Shown here piece after piece: positions 27,485 through 37,646 of a stretch of DNA of 64,000 nucleotides; the stretch's first letter is position 1; each line of letters starts with the position of its first letter. The notes beneath the pieces are model-generated. The model made no database searches, was not told where the DNA came from, and worked only from the letters and a program-made list of their open reading frames with translations. The DNA is taken from the NCBI RefSeq assembly GCF_006346315.1, contig NZ_VDMR01000004.1:1-64000 (forward strand), read 5' to 3'. Made by a program: the position numbers and the translations under genes. The DNA comes from Nocardioides litoris. Lineage in GTDB: Bacteria; Actinomycetota; Actinomycetes; Propionibacteriales; Nocardioidaceae.

Positions 27485-28354
27485 ATGACCTCGGCCGCCC
27501 CTCGGAGCCCCCGGCTTCTCGGGGCGGCCGACGTGCGTCGGCTGGCCGACCGGCTCGACCTGCGCCCCACCAAGCAGCGCGGGCAGAACTTCGTCATCGA
27601 CGCCAACACCGTGCGCCGCATCGTCACCGCCTCGGGCATCGGGCCCGACGACGTCGTGGTCGAGGTCGGCCCGGGCCTCGGCTCGCTCACCCTCGCGCTG
27701 CTCGAGGCCGCCCGGGCCGTGGTCGCCATCGAGGTCGACGACAAGCTGGCCTCGCTGCTGCCCGAGACGGTCGCCGAGCACGCGCCCGACCAGGCGGCGG
27801 CGTTCACGCTCGTGCACGCCGACGCGCTGCGGGTCACCGCGCTGCCGGGCCCGGCGCCCACCGCGCTGGTGGCCAACCTGCCCTACAACGTCTCGGTGCC
27901 CGTGCTGCTCCACCTGCTCGCCCTGCTGCCCGGCCTCGAGCGGGGCCTGGTGATGGTGCAGGCCGAGGTCGCCGACCGGCTCGCCGCCACCCCCGGCTCC
28001 AAGGTGTACGGCGTGCCGTCGGTCAAGGCCGCCTGGTACGCCGAGGTCCGGCGCGCCGGCGCCATCGGCCGCACCGTCTTCTGGCCGGCCCCCAACGTCG
28101 ACTCCGGCCTCGTGGCCTGGGTGCGCCGCGACCCGCCGGCGACGACCGCCACCCGCGAGCAGGTCTTCGCCGTCGTCGACGCCGCCTTCGCCCACCGCCG
28201 CAAGGCGCTGCGCGGCGCGCTGCGGTCGCTGGCCGACGGCGCAGCCGTCGACCGGGCGCTCGAGCGCGCCGGCGTCGACCCGCTGGCCCGCGGGGAGTCC
28301 CTGGGCGTCGAGCAGTTCGCGGCCATCGCCGAGGGCCTCGAGGCGGCCGCGTGA
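27485..28354 (+). CDS. rsmA: 16S rRNA adenine dimethyltransferase RsmA (KsgA)
   Basis: 289 residues. It dimethylates A1518 and A1519 of 16S rRNA with SAM, a late 30S maturation step. Motifs: [20 protein letters not shown] at the N-terminus, SAM motif [17 protein letters not shown], acidic [11 protein letters not shown], and catalytic [26 protein letters not shown] in the C-terminal domain is typical. TAGCCT (27472-27477) ends 7 bases before the ATG, so it can be transcribed leaderless from its own promoter as well as from rpfB. The stop overlaps the GTG of ispE. Confidence 0.96.
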   Translation: MTSAAPRSPRLLGAADVRRLADRLDLRPTKQRGQNFVIDANTVRRIVTASGIGPDDVVVEVGPGLGSLTLALLEAARAVVAIEVDDKLASLLPETVAEHAPDQAAAFTLVHADALRVTALPGPAPTALVANLPYNVSVPVLLHLLALLPGLERGLVMVQAEVADRLAATPGSKVYGVPSVKAAWYAEVRRAGAIGRTVFWPAPNVDSGLVAWVRRDPPATTATREQVFAVVDAAFAHRRKALRGALRSLADGAAVDRALERAGVDPLARGESLGVEQFAAIAEGLEAAA

Positions 28355-29269
28355 CGCGCTCGCTGCCGTCGGCGGTCACCGTGCGGGCCGCCGCCAAGAT
28401 CAACCTGCACCTGGGGGTCGGCGGGGTCCGCGACGACGGCTTCCACCCGCTCACGACCGTCTACCAGGCCGTGGGCCTGTGCGACGACGTCACGGCGTTC
28501 CCGGCCGCCGAGCTCGAGGTCGAGCTGAGCGCGACCGACTGGATCGACGTCGGGGGCATCCCGCTCGACGAGGGCAACCTCGCCGTCCGCGCCGCCCGGC
28601 TGCTCGGCGACCTCCACGGCCGCGCGCTGACCGGCCGGCTGGTGCTGGAGAAGTCGATCCCGGTCGCGGGCGGGCTCGCGGGCGGCTCGGCCGACGCGGC
28701 CGCCGCCCTCGTCGCCCTCGACCGGCTGCACGACCTGCACACCAGCGACGACGACCTGCTGCGGCTGGCCGCCGACCTCGGCAGCGACGTGCCGTTCGCG
28801 CTCGTCGGCGGCACGGCGCTCGGCACCGGTCGTGGGGAGGTCGTCGAGGCGGTCGCCGACGTCGGGACGTGGTGGTGGGTGATCGTGCCCAGCCGCGAGG
28901 GCCTCTCGACCCCCGAGGTCTACCGGCACTTCGACCGGTTGCGCCCCGACGCCGACCCCACCCCGCCCGACGCCGAGGTGCTGCTCGGCGCCCTGCGCAC
29001 CGGCCAGCCCGTCAGCCTGGCCCGCGCGCTGCACAACGACCTCCAGGAGCCGGCCATCGACCTGCGACCCGCGCTCGGCGAGCTCATCGAGCAGGGCGAG
29101 GCCGAGGGTGCGCTGCGCGGCCTGGTCTCGGGCTCGGGGCCGACCGTGGTCTTCCTGTGCGAGTCGGCCGACCACGCCCGCGACCTGGCCGGGGCGATGA
29201 TGCGCAGCGGCCACGAGGTCGTGCTCGTCGCCAACGGCGCCGTCGCCGGCAGCCACGTGGTGCCCGCCC

Positions 29270-29277
<8 letters not shown>
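28351..29277 (+). CDS. ispE: 4-diphosphocytidyl-2-C-methyl-D-erythritol kinase
   Basis: 308 residues, GTG in a 4-base overlap with rsmA. It is the GHMP kinase of the MEP isoprenoid pathway. N-terminal substrate motif [27 protein letters not shown]-binding loop [20 protein letters not shown] (about 108-127); C-terminal [13 protein letters not shown]. Cytoplasmic. Isoprenoid precursors from this pathway feed polyprenyl carriers and, through DMAPP, the MiaA reaction encoded elsewhere in the window. Overlaps the ABC-F start by 8 bases. Confidence 0.96.
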
Positions 29278-31069
<1,792 letters not shown>

Positions 31070-31086
31070 CCCGGCCGCCCAGCGGC

Positions 31087-31149
31087 GGTAGTCCCTGACG
31101 AATTGGTCGCCGGAGCGCCCGATCGACGACCAATTCGTCAGGGACTACC
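31087..31149. terminator. 23-bp perfect inverted repeat between convergent genes, containing the MarR stop codon
   Basis: Left arm 31087-31109 (GGTAGTCCCTGACGAATTGG and TCG) and right arm 31127-31149 are exact reverse complements with a 17-base loop. The minus-strand MarR stop (TAG, plus 31145-31147) lies inside the right arm. It is strong enough to form a hairpin on both transcripts. No T-run is present. A bidirectional terminator is the simplest reading. Confidence 0.75.
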
Positions 31150-31672
31150 CCTGGCCGGGCTCGGCGAAGGGGGCCAGGAGCGCGCGGAGGAGGACGGCCA
31201 GGCGGGCCTGGTCGCGGGCGGGGAGGCCGGCGAGAAGGTCGCGCTCGGCGTCGAGCAGGGCCTCGAAGGCGCCGTCGACGGTCGCTCCGCCCTCGGGCGT
31301 GAGGCGGACGATCACGCCGCGCCGGTCCTCGGGGTCGGGGTAGCGCTCCACGAGGCCACGCCCGGCGAGCCGGTCGACCCGGTTGGTCATGGTGCCGCTG
31401 GTCACCAGGGTCTCGCGGAGAAGCCGACCGGGCGAGAGCTCGTACGGCGCCCCGGCCCGCCGCAGCGCCGCCAGCACGTCGAACTCCCACGACTCGATGC
31501 CGTGGGCGCTGAACGCCTCGCGGCGGGCCAGGTCGAGGTGGCGCGAGAGCCGGGAGATGCGGCTGAAGACCGCGACCGGATCGAGGTCGAGGTCGGCGCG
31601 CTCGCGCGCCCACGCCTCGACGAGGTCGTCGACCTCGTCCCGCTCGTCCACCACGAAGGGAAGTCTAGCCAC
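31145..31672 (-). CDS. MarR family transcriptional regulator
   Basis: 175 residues, GTG start at 31672 (MARLPFVVDERDEVDDLVEAW). Winged-HTH core: WEFDVLAALRRAGAPYELSPGRLLRETLVTSGTMTNRVDRLAGRGLVERYPDPEDRRGV, read here in pieces (wing DPEDRRGV at about residue 115). The flanking helices form the dimer. It is divergent from the tam gene with only 28 bases between start codons, and that space is filled by overlapping palindromes, so it very probably represses both genes. The stop codon lies in the 23-bp inverted repeat. The ligand is unknown. Confidence 0.92.
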   Translation of the reverse strand: MARLPFVVDERDEVDDLVEAWARERADLDLDPVAVFSRISRLSRHLDLARREAFSAHGIESWEFDVLAALRRAGAPYELSPGRLLRETLVTSGTMTNRVDRLAGRGLVERYPDPEDRRGVIVRLTPEGGATVDGAFEALLDAERDLLAGLPARDQARLAVLLRALLAPFAEPGQG

Positions 31673-31675
31673 ACG

Positions 31676-31696
31676 TCAAGAATCTTGATATCAAGA
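31676..31696. promoter_or_regulatory. Overlapping palindromes in the marR-tam divergent spacer, MarR operator
   Basis: TCAAGA-A-TCTTGA (31676-31688) overlaps TCTTGATATCAAGA (31683-31696), a perfect 14-bp palindrome, so three TCAAGA half-sites alternate in orientation. This is the classic layout for MarR-family operators. It spans almost the entire 28-base spacer and would block both promoters. Confidence 0.7.
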
Positions 31697-31700
31697 GATC

Positions 31701-32483
31701 ATGCCGTCGACCTTCACGTGGGACCCCGACCGCTACCTGACGTACGCCGACGAGCGCGGCCGACCGTTCGTCGACCTCCTGGCGCGTGTCGCGGCCCCGG
31801 CGCCGGCCACGGTCGTCGACCTCGGCTGCGGCCCCGGCAACCTCACCCGGCTGCTGGCCGAGCGCTGGCCCGGTGCCGAGGTCACCGGGGTCGACAGCAG
31901 CCCCGAGATGGTCGAGGCCGCGCGCACCGCCGAGCCCGGGCTGCGCTTCGAGGTGGCCGACCTGCGCGCGTGGTCCGGACCGGCGGACGTCGTGCTCTCC
32001 AACGCCACCCTGCAGTGGCTGCCCGACCACCTCGAGCTGCTTCCACGCCTGGTCGCCGCGACCAGCCCCGGCGGCTGGCTGGCCTTCCAGGTGCCGGGCA
32101 ACTTCGGCGAGCCCAGCCACACCATCCGGCGCGACCTCGCCGCCGAGCCGGCGTACGCCGAGCACACCGCCGGCGTCGCCGTGCCCGACAGCCACGACCC
32201 CGTCACCTACCTCGACGCGCTCACTGCGCTCGGCTGCGAGGTCGACGCCTGGGAGACGACGTACCTGCACGTGCTGGGCGGCGAGGACCCCGTCTTCACC
32301 TGGGTCAGCGGCACCGGCGCGCGGCCGACGCTGCAGGCGCTGCCCGGCGACCTGCGACCGGCGTTCGAGTCCGAGTACCGCCGCCGGCTCGCCGCGGCCT
32401 ACCCGGCCCGGGGGGACGGCACCGTGGTGCTGCCCTTCCGCCGGGTCTTCGTCGTCGCCCGCGTCCCGGGCGGTGCCCGGTGA
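31701..32483 (+). CDS. tam: Trans-aconitate 2-methyltransferase
   Basis: 260 residues, ATG start. SAM-dependent class I methyltransferase: motif I VVDLGCGPGNLTRLLAERWPG, acidic VTGVDSSPEMVEAAR, motif IV ADVVLSNATLQWLPDHLELL. The N-terminus STFTWDPDRYLTYADERGRPFVDLL and the QVPGNFGEPSH, HVLGGEDPVFTWVSGTGARP segments are characteristic of Tam. It methylates trans-aconitate, a spontaneous by-product that inhibits aconitase. TATCAA in the spacer is 6 bases before the ATG. The stop overlaps the next GTG. Regulation by the divergent MarR is likely. Confidence 0.93.
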   Translation: MPSTFTWDPDRYLTYADERGRPFVDLLARVAAPAPATVVDLGCGPGNLTRLLAERWPGAEVTGVDSSPEMVEAARTAEPGLRFEVADLRAWSGPADVVLSNATLQWLPDHLELLPRLVAATSPGGWLAFQVPGNFGEPSHTIRRDLAAEPAYAEHTAGVAVPDSHDPVTYLDALTALGCEVDAWETTYLHVLGGEDPVFTWVSGTGARPTLQALPGDLRPAFESEYRRRLAAAYPARGDGTVVLPFRRVFVVARVPGGAR

Positions 32484-32881
32484 GCACGATCCGGTTGCAC
32501 CACGTCCAGGTCTCCTGCCCGCCCGGCGGCGAGGACGCCGCGCGGGCCTTCTGGGCGGGCGCGCTCGGCCTCACCGAGGTCGACAAGCCCGAGCCGCTGC
32601 GCGGCCGCGGAGGGGCGTGGTTCCGCGCCCACGACGACGCCGGCCGCACCACGGCCGAGGTGCACGTGGGGGTCGAGGACCCCCACGCCCCGGCCCGCAA
32701 GGCCCACCCGGCCCTCCTCGTCGACGACGAGGCCGCCCTGGACGCCGTCGCGGCCCGGGTGCGGGCGGTGGGGTGCGAGGTCGACGACGCCGAGCGGCAC
32801 ACCTTCCCCGGCTACCTCCGCCTGCACCTGCGCGACCCCTTCGGCAACCGAATCGAGGTGCTGGCCCCGAGCCCGGGTTAG
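32480..32881 (+). CDS. VOC (glyoxalase/bleomycin resistance) family protein
   Basis: 133 residues, GTG overlapping the tam stop (GTGA). Two beta-alpha-beta-beta-beta modules form one VOC domain: LHHVQVSCPPGGEDAARAFW with the metal-ligand-type His near the N-terminus, GGAWFRAHDD, HPALLVDDEAALDAVAARV and the C-terminal LRDPFGNRIEVLAP motif with the Glu ligand. Probably a metal-dependent lyase, isomerase or dioxygenase-like protein; substrate unknown. Co-transcribed with tam. Confidence 0.88.
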   Translation: MSTIRLHHVQVSCPPGGEDAARAFWAGALGLTEVDKPEPLRGRGGAWFRAHDDAGRTTAEVHVGVEDPHAPARKAHPALLVDDEAALDAVAARVRAVGCEVDDAERHTFPGYLRLHLRDPFGNRIEVLAPSPG

Positions 32882-33000
32882 GGTGAGGGCCGCGTAACCA
32901 GGGAGTCGTTGCCGCGTTGTGACTGACGACGACCGCCTGCGCGGGGGGATGGACACGACCGTCAAACAACGGCGGCTGCACGAAGGAACAGACGACGATC

Positions 33001-33261
33001 ATGGCTGGTGGGACGGACCGCGCGGCGGTCGTCAACAGGGTCAAGCGCGCGCAGGGCCAGCTGGCTGGCGTGCTCCGGATGATCGAGGAGGAGCGCGAGC
33101 TCTCCTCGGTCCTGAACCAGCTCAAGGCGGTCTCCAGCGCGCTGGACCGGGCCGGGTTCGCGATGGTGGCCGCCGAGTGGCGCGACAGCGTCGACGGCGA
33201 CGGCCAGGTCACCGAGGAGCAGCTCGACCACCTGGAGAAGCTGTTCCTCTCCCTGTCCTGA
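33001..33261 (+). CDS. CsoR/RcnR-type helical regulator lacking the copper ligands
   Basis: 86 residues. The all-helical CsoR fold is clear: VVNRVKRAQGQLAGVLRMIEEE, then SVLNQLKAVSSALDRAGFAMVAAEW and a third helix TEEQLDHLEKLFLSLS. Aligned by eye to M. tuberculosis CsoR, the Cu(I) ligands Cys36, His61 and Cys65 correspond here to Leu, Glu and Ser, and the neighbouring Tyr35 to Glu. The protein contains no cysteine and cannot bind copper in the CsoR way. It may respond to another signal or act as a constitutive DNA-binding protein. A GAAGGA lies about 17 bases upstream of the ATG. No copper ATPase or chaperone is nearby. Confidence 0.85.
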   Translation: MAGGTDRAAVVNRVKRAQGQLAGVLRMIEEERELSSVLNQLKAVSSALDRAGFAMVAAEWRDSVDGDGQVTEEQLDHLEKLFLSLS

Positions 33262-33297
33262 CGGGGGCGCGGTCGCCCGATCCGGCTGCACCAGAAG

Positions 33298-33311
33298 TTA
33301 CCGTGCGGTAA
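33298..33311. promoter_or_regulatory. TTACCG-TG-CGGTAA palindrome overlapping a leaderless promoter
   Basis: Perfect 6-bp arms around a 2-base spacer. It overlaps TAATGT (33309-33314), a good -10 hexamer whose end is 7 bases before the DUF4442 gene's ATG. A repressor bound here would occlude the -10. The form resembles TetR-family operators; the cognate regulator is unknown. Confidence 0.5.
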
Positions 33312-33321
33312 TGTCAGGTGC

Positions 33322-33840
33322 ATGAGCCAGGTCCTCTCCCTGTGGCGCACCGCCACCGGTCTGCCGGTGGTCGGGTCGACGGTCGGCAAGCGCGTGTTCT
33401 CAGTGCTGTTCAGCCAGAAGGCGCCGTACTTCGCCACCGTGCGGCCGCGGTTCGTCGAGATCCGGCCCAACTACGCCGAGCTCGTCGTGCCCAAGCGGCG
33501 CGGCGTCCACAACCACCTCGGCACCGTGCACGCCATCGCGCTGTGCAACGGGCTCGAGGCGGCCATGGGCGCGCTGGCCGAGGTCTCCATCCCGGCCGGC
33601 AAGCGATGGATCCCGCGGGGCATGGAGGTGCGCTACACCGCCAAGGCGACCAGCGACATCGTCTGCACCGCCGAGACCGACCGCGGGCAGTGGACCGGCG
33701 ACGACGCCGAGGTGCCGGTGCGGGTCAAGGGGGTCCGCGACGACGGCACCACCGTCGTCGAGGGCGTCATCCACCTCTGGGTCACGCCCAAGCCGTCCCG
33801 CGGCGCCGACGCGCCCGCCCGCGACGCCGCCGGGGTCTGA
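33322..33840 (+). CDS. Hotdog-fold DUF4442 thioesterase-like protein
   Basis: 172 residues. Typical DUF4442 elements: VRPRFVEIRPNYAELVVPKR, the hotdog helix NHLGTVHAIALCNGLEAAMG (His/Asn/Glu likely near the active site), and WIPRGMEVRYTAKATSDIVC. The family is related to acyl-CoA thioesterases such as PaaI/YiiD; the acyl substrate is not evident. Cytoplasmic. A leaderless promoter with overlapping palindrome lies immediately upstream. The C-terminal 15 residues are disordered. Confidence 0.85.
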   Translation: MSQVLSLWRTATGLPVVGSTVGKRVFSVLFSQKAPYFATVRPRFVEIRPNYAELVVPKRRGVHNHLGTVHAIALCNGLEAAMGALAEVSIPAGKRWIPRGMEVRYTAKATSDIVCTAETDRGQWTGDDAEVPVRVKGVRDDGTTVVEGVIHLWVTPKPSRGADAPARDAAGV

Positions 33841-33861
33841 CGCCGCCCTAGGCTGGCCGCC

Positions 33862-34017
33862 GTGAGCGAGCCGCGTCGTACGCCGAGGGTGCCGGTGCTG
33901 GTGTGGCCGGGACTCGTCTTCCTCGGGCTCGGCGTGCTGGTGCGCGACCCGTGGGCCTTCGCGGCCGGGGGCGCGCTGCTCGTGCTCGCCTCGATCCAGT
34001 GGAGCCGCTCGGCCTGA
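33862..34017 (+). CDS. 51-residue two-helix membrane protein
   Basis: GTG start at 33862, TGA at 34015-34017. After an Arg/Pro-rich start (SEPRRTPRVPV) two hydrophobic segments (LVWPGLVFLGLGVLV and WAFAAGGALLVLASIQW) suggest a small hairpin membrane protein. TAGGCT (33849-33854) is 7 bases before the GTG, the same leaderless promoter layout as many genes here, which supports the call despite the short length. Function unknown. Confidence 0.6.
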   Translation: MSEPRRTPRVPVLVWPGLVFLGLGVLVRDPWAFAAGGALLVLASIQWSRSA

Positions 34018-34104
34018 GGCAGTCAGGCGCGGTCGCGCCCGGCCCGGCGCCGGATGCCTTGCGCGATCCCTCGTCCTGGGTCCGAGGGGCGCGACGCCGG
34101 AGGG

Positions 34105-34950
34105 TCAGACCGTGCGCTGGTCGGCCGAGCCGGTCATCGGGACCACGAGCTGCCTGCGCTCGCCGACGTAGCGTCGCTGCGCCCAGTTGGCGAGCGCGGT
34201 CAGCAGCAGGTTGATCACGATGTAGAGCCCGGCGACGACGATCATCGTCGGCACCCGGTTGTTGAACTCCAGGTAGAGCTGGCGGTAGATGAACGTCAGG
34301 CCGGGGGCCAGGACGTACAGGCCGAGCGCGGTGTCCTTGAGGGCCACGATGCACTGGCTGATGATCGCGGGGAGCATGATCTTGACCGCCTGCGGCACCA
34401 GCACCTGCACCATGACCTGGCTCTTGCGCATCCCGAGCGCGTACGCCGCCTCCGACTGCCCCTTCGGCACCGCGAGCACCCCGGCGCGCAGCACCTCGGC
34501 CAGCACGGCCCCGTTGTAGACGGTCAGCGCGACCACGACGGCGCGGAACGAGTTGTCACCGGTCGGCCCGAGGGCGTACCAGGTGAAGACCATCATCAGC
34601 AGGACCGGGATCGCGCGGAACAGCTCGACCACCGCCCACGAGGGCCAGCGCACCCACGCGTGGTCGGAGAGCTTGCCGATGCCGAACAACGCGCCGAAGA
34701 CCACCGCGCCGGCGATCGAGGCCGCGGCCATCTGCAGGGTCTTGACGACGCCGTCGAGCAGGATGATGCGGACGTAGTCGGGGGTCACGAAGACCTCCCA
34801 CTTCTCGCCCGCGAACTGGTCGGCGTCGTACAGGCGCCAGGCGGCCGCGCCGAGGGCCACCAGGACGACGACGCCGGCGGCCACGCTGTAGAGGACGTGC
34901 CGGACGCGGGTGCGGGGGCCCGGGGCGTCGAAGAGGACCGAGCCGCTCAT
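34105..34950 (-). CDS. gluD: Glutamate-type amino-acid ABC transporter permease GluD
   Basis: 281 residues, ATG at 34950 overlapping the gluC stop (ATGA). A polar amino-acid permease with about five or six TM helices; the EAA loop reads EVLRAGVLAVPKGQSEAAYALGM and contacts the ATPase. N-terminal cytoplasmic tail, then TM1 (VLYSVAAGVVVLVALGAAAW). FRAIPVLLMMVFTWYALGP is typical of GluD. It forms the channel with GluC for glutamate uptake. It is the last gene of the minus-strand gluABCD operon. Confidence 0.92.
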   Translation of the reverse strand: MSGSVLFDAPGPRTRVRHVLYSVAAGVVVLVALGAAAWRLYDADQFAGEKWEVFVTPDYVRIILLDGVVKTLQMAAASIAGAVVFGALFGIGKLSDHAWVRWPSWAVVELFRAIPVLLMMVFTWYALGPTGDNSFRAVVVALTVYNGAVLAEVLRAGVLAVPKGQSEAAYALGMRKSQVMVQVLVPQAVKIMLPAIISQCIVALKDTALGLYVLAPGLTFIYRQLYLEFNNRVPTMIVVAGLYIVINLLLTALANWAQRRYVGERRQLVVPMTGSADQRTV

Positions 34951-35636
34951 GCCGTCGTCACTCGGTAGCGCTTCTCCAGGCGGGCGGAGAAGAAGGAGAC
35001 GACCTCGACCAGCACGACGTACCCGATGACGAAGGCCAGGGCGATCGTGTAGCGCTGGTCGGCGTTGTCGTTGTTGAACGACCGCATCTGCGAGACCGCC
35101 TCACCGACCCCGAAGACCGCGGCCACGGAGGTGTTCTTCAGCAGGGCGATCTGCACGCTGGCCAGGGGCGGGATGGAGGCGCGGGCGGCCTGGGGCAGCA
35201 CGACCTGGGTCATCACGCCACCGAACGGCAGGCCCAGGGCGCGGGCCGCCTCGGCCTGGCCGAGGGGGACGGCGTTGACGCCCGAGCGCAGTGCCTCGCA
35301 GACGAACGCGGAGGTGTAGAGCGAGAGGGACACCACGGCCGCGCCGAAGAAGGCGGTGAAGTCGAACGGGCCGATGCTGACGTCGAGCCAGCCGAACCGG
35401 ATGCCGAAGATCGGTGCGGTGAAGGCGAAGAAGGCGAAGACGATGATGAGCGGGGTGTTGCGCAGCAGCGAGACGTAGACGGTCGCGACCAGCCGCAGCA
35501 CGGCGACCGGGCCGACCCGCATGGCCGCGAGCACGGTGCCGATCAGCAGCGAGATGACCCCGGAGACGAGGAAGAGGAAGACGGTGTACCCGAAGGCCTC
35601 GAGGTAGGCCGGGAAGTCGTCCAGGACGGCCTGCAC
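34947..35636 (-). CDS. gluC: Glutamate-type amino-acid ABC transporter permease GluC
   Basis: 229 residues, GTG start. HisM-like permease: SLLRNTPLIIVFAFFAFT near TM2/TM3, EAA motif CEALRSGVNAVPLGQAEAARALGLPFGGVM, and a final TM ending in VVSFFSARLEKRYRVTTA. It pairs with GluD. It is separated from gluB by 101 bases that contain a 14-bp hairpin, so its expression may be set lower than that of the binding protein. Confidence 0.92.
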   Translation of the reverse strand: MQAVLDDFPAYLEAFGYTVFLFLVSGVISLLIGTVLAAMRVGPVAVLRLVATVYVSLLRNTPLIIVFAFFAFTAPIFGIRFGWLDVSIGPFDFTAFFGAAVVSLSLYTSAFVCEALRSGVNAVPLGQAEAARALGLPFGGVMTQVVLPQAARASIPPLASVQIALLKNTSVAAVFGVGEAVSQMRSFNNDNADQRYTIALAFVIGYVVLVEVVSFFSARLEKRYRVTTA

Positions 35637-35660
35637 GCGGCGGCTCCTAGGGGCTCGGGG

Positions 35661-35701
35661 GACGGGACGGCGCCGGCCGCTCGGGCGGGCGCCGTCCCGT
35701 C
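35661..35701 (-). terminator. 14-bp perfect hairpin between gluB and gluC
   Basis: Arms 35661-35674 (GACGGGACGGCGCC) and 35688-35701 are exact complements around a 13-base loop, between the gluB stop and gluC start on the same transcript. It is a candidate partial terminator or mRNA stabiliser that raises gluB mRNA over gluCD. Confidence 0.65.
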
Positions 35702-35737
35702 ACCGGGAGGGACGGGCGGGACGGTCAGGCAGCCGGG

Positions 35738-36640
35738 TCAGGCAGCCGGGCAGGCGTCGAGCGTCGGCGGCTCCGGCACCTCGACGCCCGAGGGACCGAG
35801 GGTCCGCTCGAAGGCCTCGGCCCAGCTGCCGTTGTCGAAGGACTCCTCGAGCACGCCGTTGATCCACTCGCACATCTCCGGGCGGTCCGGGCTGTAGCCG
35901 ACGCCGATGTTCTCCTCGGAGAACTCCTCGCCGACGACCTTGAGCTGGCCCTCGTTCTGGGCGGCGTAGCCGGCGAGGATCGTGCCGTCGGTCGACATGG
36001 CCTCGACGGTGCCGTCGAGCACCTTCTGGACGCACTCGGAGTAGCTGTCGAAGCCGACACCCTTGGCGCCCGCCTCGTTGATGCGGTCGATGGAGGTCGA
36101 GCCGGTCACCGAGCAGACCTCCTGGCCGGCCAGGTCCTCGATCGAGGTGACGTCGCTGGCCTCGGGCACCAGCAGCTGCTGGCCGGTGACGAAGTAGGGG
36201 CCGGTCTGGCCGACGACCTGGCGACGCTCGTCGGTGATCGAGTACGACGCGAGCACCAGGTCGACGGTGCCCTCCTGGAGGAACGGCTCGCGGTTGTCGG
36301 AGATGGTCTCGACGTAGTCGACCTTGCTGGTGTCCTGCGGGTCGATGCCGAGGTCGGCGACGAGGAGCTTGGCGATCTCGACGTCGAACCCGCTCGGCAG
36401 GTCGTCGTTGGCGCCCTTGAAGCCCAGGCCGGGCTGGTCGTACTTCACGCCGACCTTGATGGTGCCGGCGTCGGCGAGCTCGGCCATCCGGGAGCCCTCG
36501 GGGAACTTGCCCTCCTCGACCTCCTCGGCGCCGACCGAGGGGCCACCCTCGCCCTCGCTGCCGGCGTCGCCGCAGGCGGCGAGCGCCCCGGTCATCAGGA
36601 CGGCCGCGGCCGCCGCCTTGAACCTCGTCGTCGTGCGCAT
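35738..36640 (-). CDS. gluB: Glutamate-binding lipoprotein GluB
   Basis: 300 residues, ATG at 36640 with GAGGAG SD. Signal peptide with lipobox ALAACGDAG, so it is a lipid-anchored extracytoplasmic receptor. The amino-acid binding domain (SBP family 3) shows GTIKVGVKYDQPGLGFKG, GFDVEIAKLLVADLG, DLVLASYSITDERRQVVGQTGPY, read in pieces, and QEVCSVTGSTSIDRI. A 13-base tandem duplication (GTCAGGCAGCCGG) lies over the stop codon region (about 35724-35750). It delivers glutamate to GluCD/GluA. Confidence 0.93.
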   Translation of the reverse strand: MRTTTRFKAAAAAVLMTGALAACGDAGSEGEGGPSVGAEEVEEGKFPEGSRMAELADAGTIKVGVKYDQPGLGFKGANDDLPSGFDVEIAKLLVADLGIDPQDTSKVDYVETISDNREPFLQEGTVDLVLASYSITDERRQVVGQTGPYFVTGQQLLVPEASDVTSIEDLAGQEVCSVTGSTSIDRINEAGAKGVGFDSYSECVQKVLDGTVEAMSTDGTILAGYAAQNEGQLKVVGEEFSEENIGVGYSPDRPEMCEWINGVLEESFDNGSWAEAFERTLGPSGVEVPEPPTLDACPAA

Positions 36641-36734
36641 CTGTCTCCTCGGGGGTGTCGAGGGCCTGGTCGGGGGACCGGGCCGCGGGGGTGCTGCTGG
36701 CTGCTGGGTGCTGGGTGCTGGTTGTCGCTGGGTC

Positions 36735-37520
<786 letters not shown>

Positions 37521-37646
37521 GCGCACGGACCCTAGTGGGCGGGGGTCCGATGGGGCCATCCGCGTGCACGATCGTGACCGCCCCGTGTCCTGGCCGGGCT
37601 CGGATTCCGAGCGGCCCCGCGCGCCGACGTACCCTTGGCGACTGTC

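Noticed and set aside
34018-34104. Terminator between the 51-residue gene and gluD
   Set aside because: Only short GC-rich self-complementary patches (for example GGCGCG/CGCGCC with a 2-base loop); none stands out from background.
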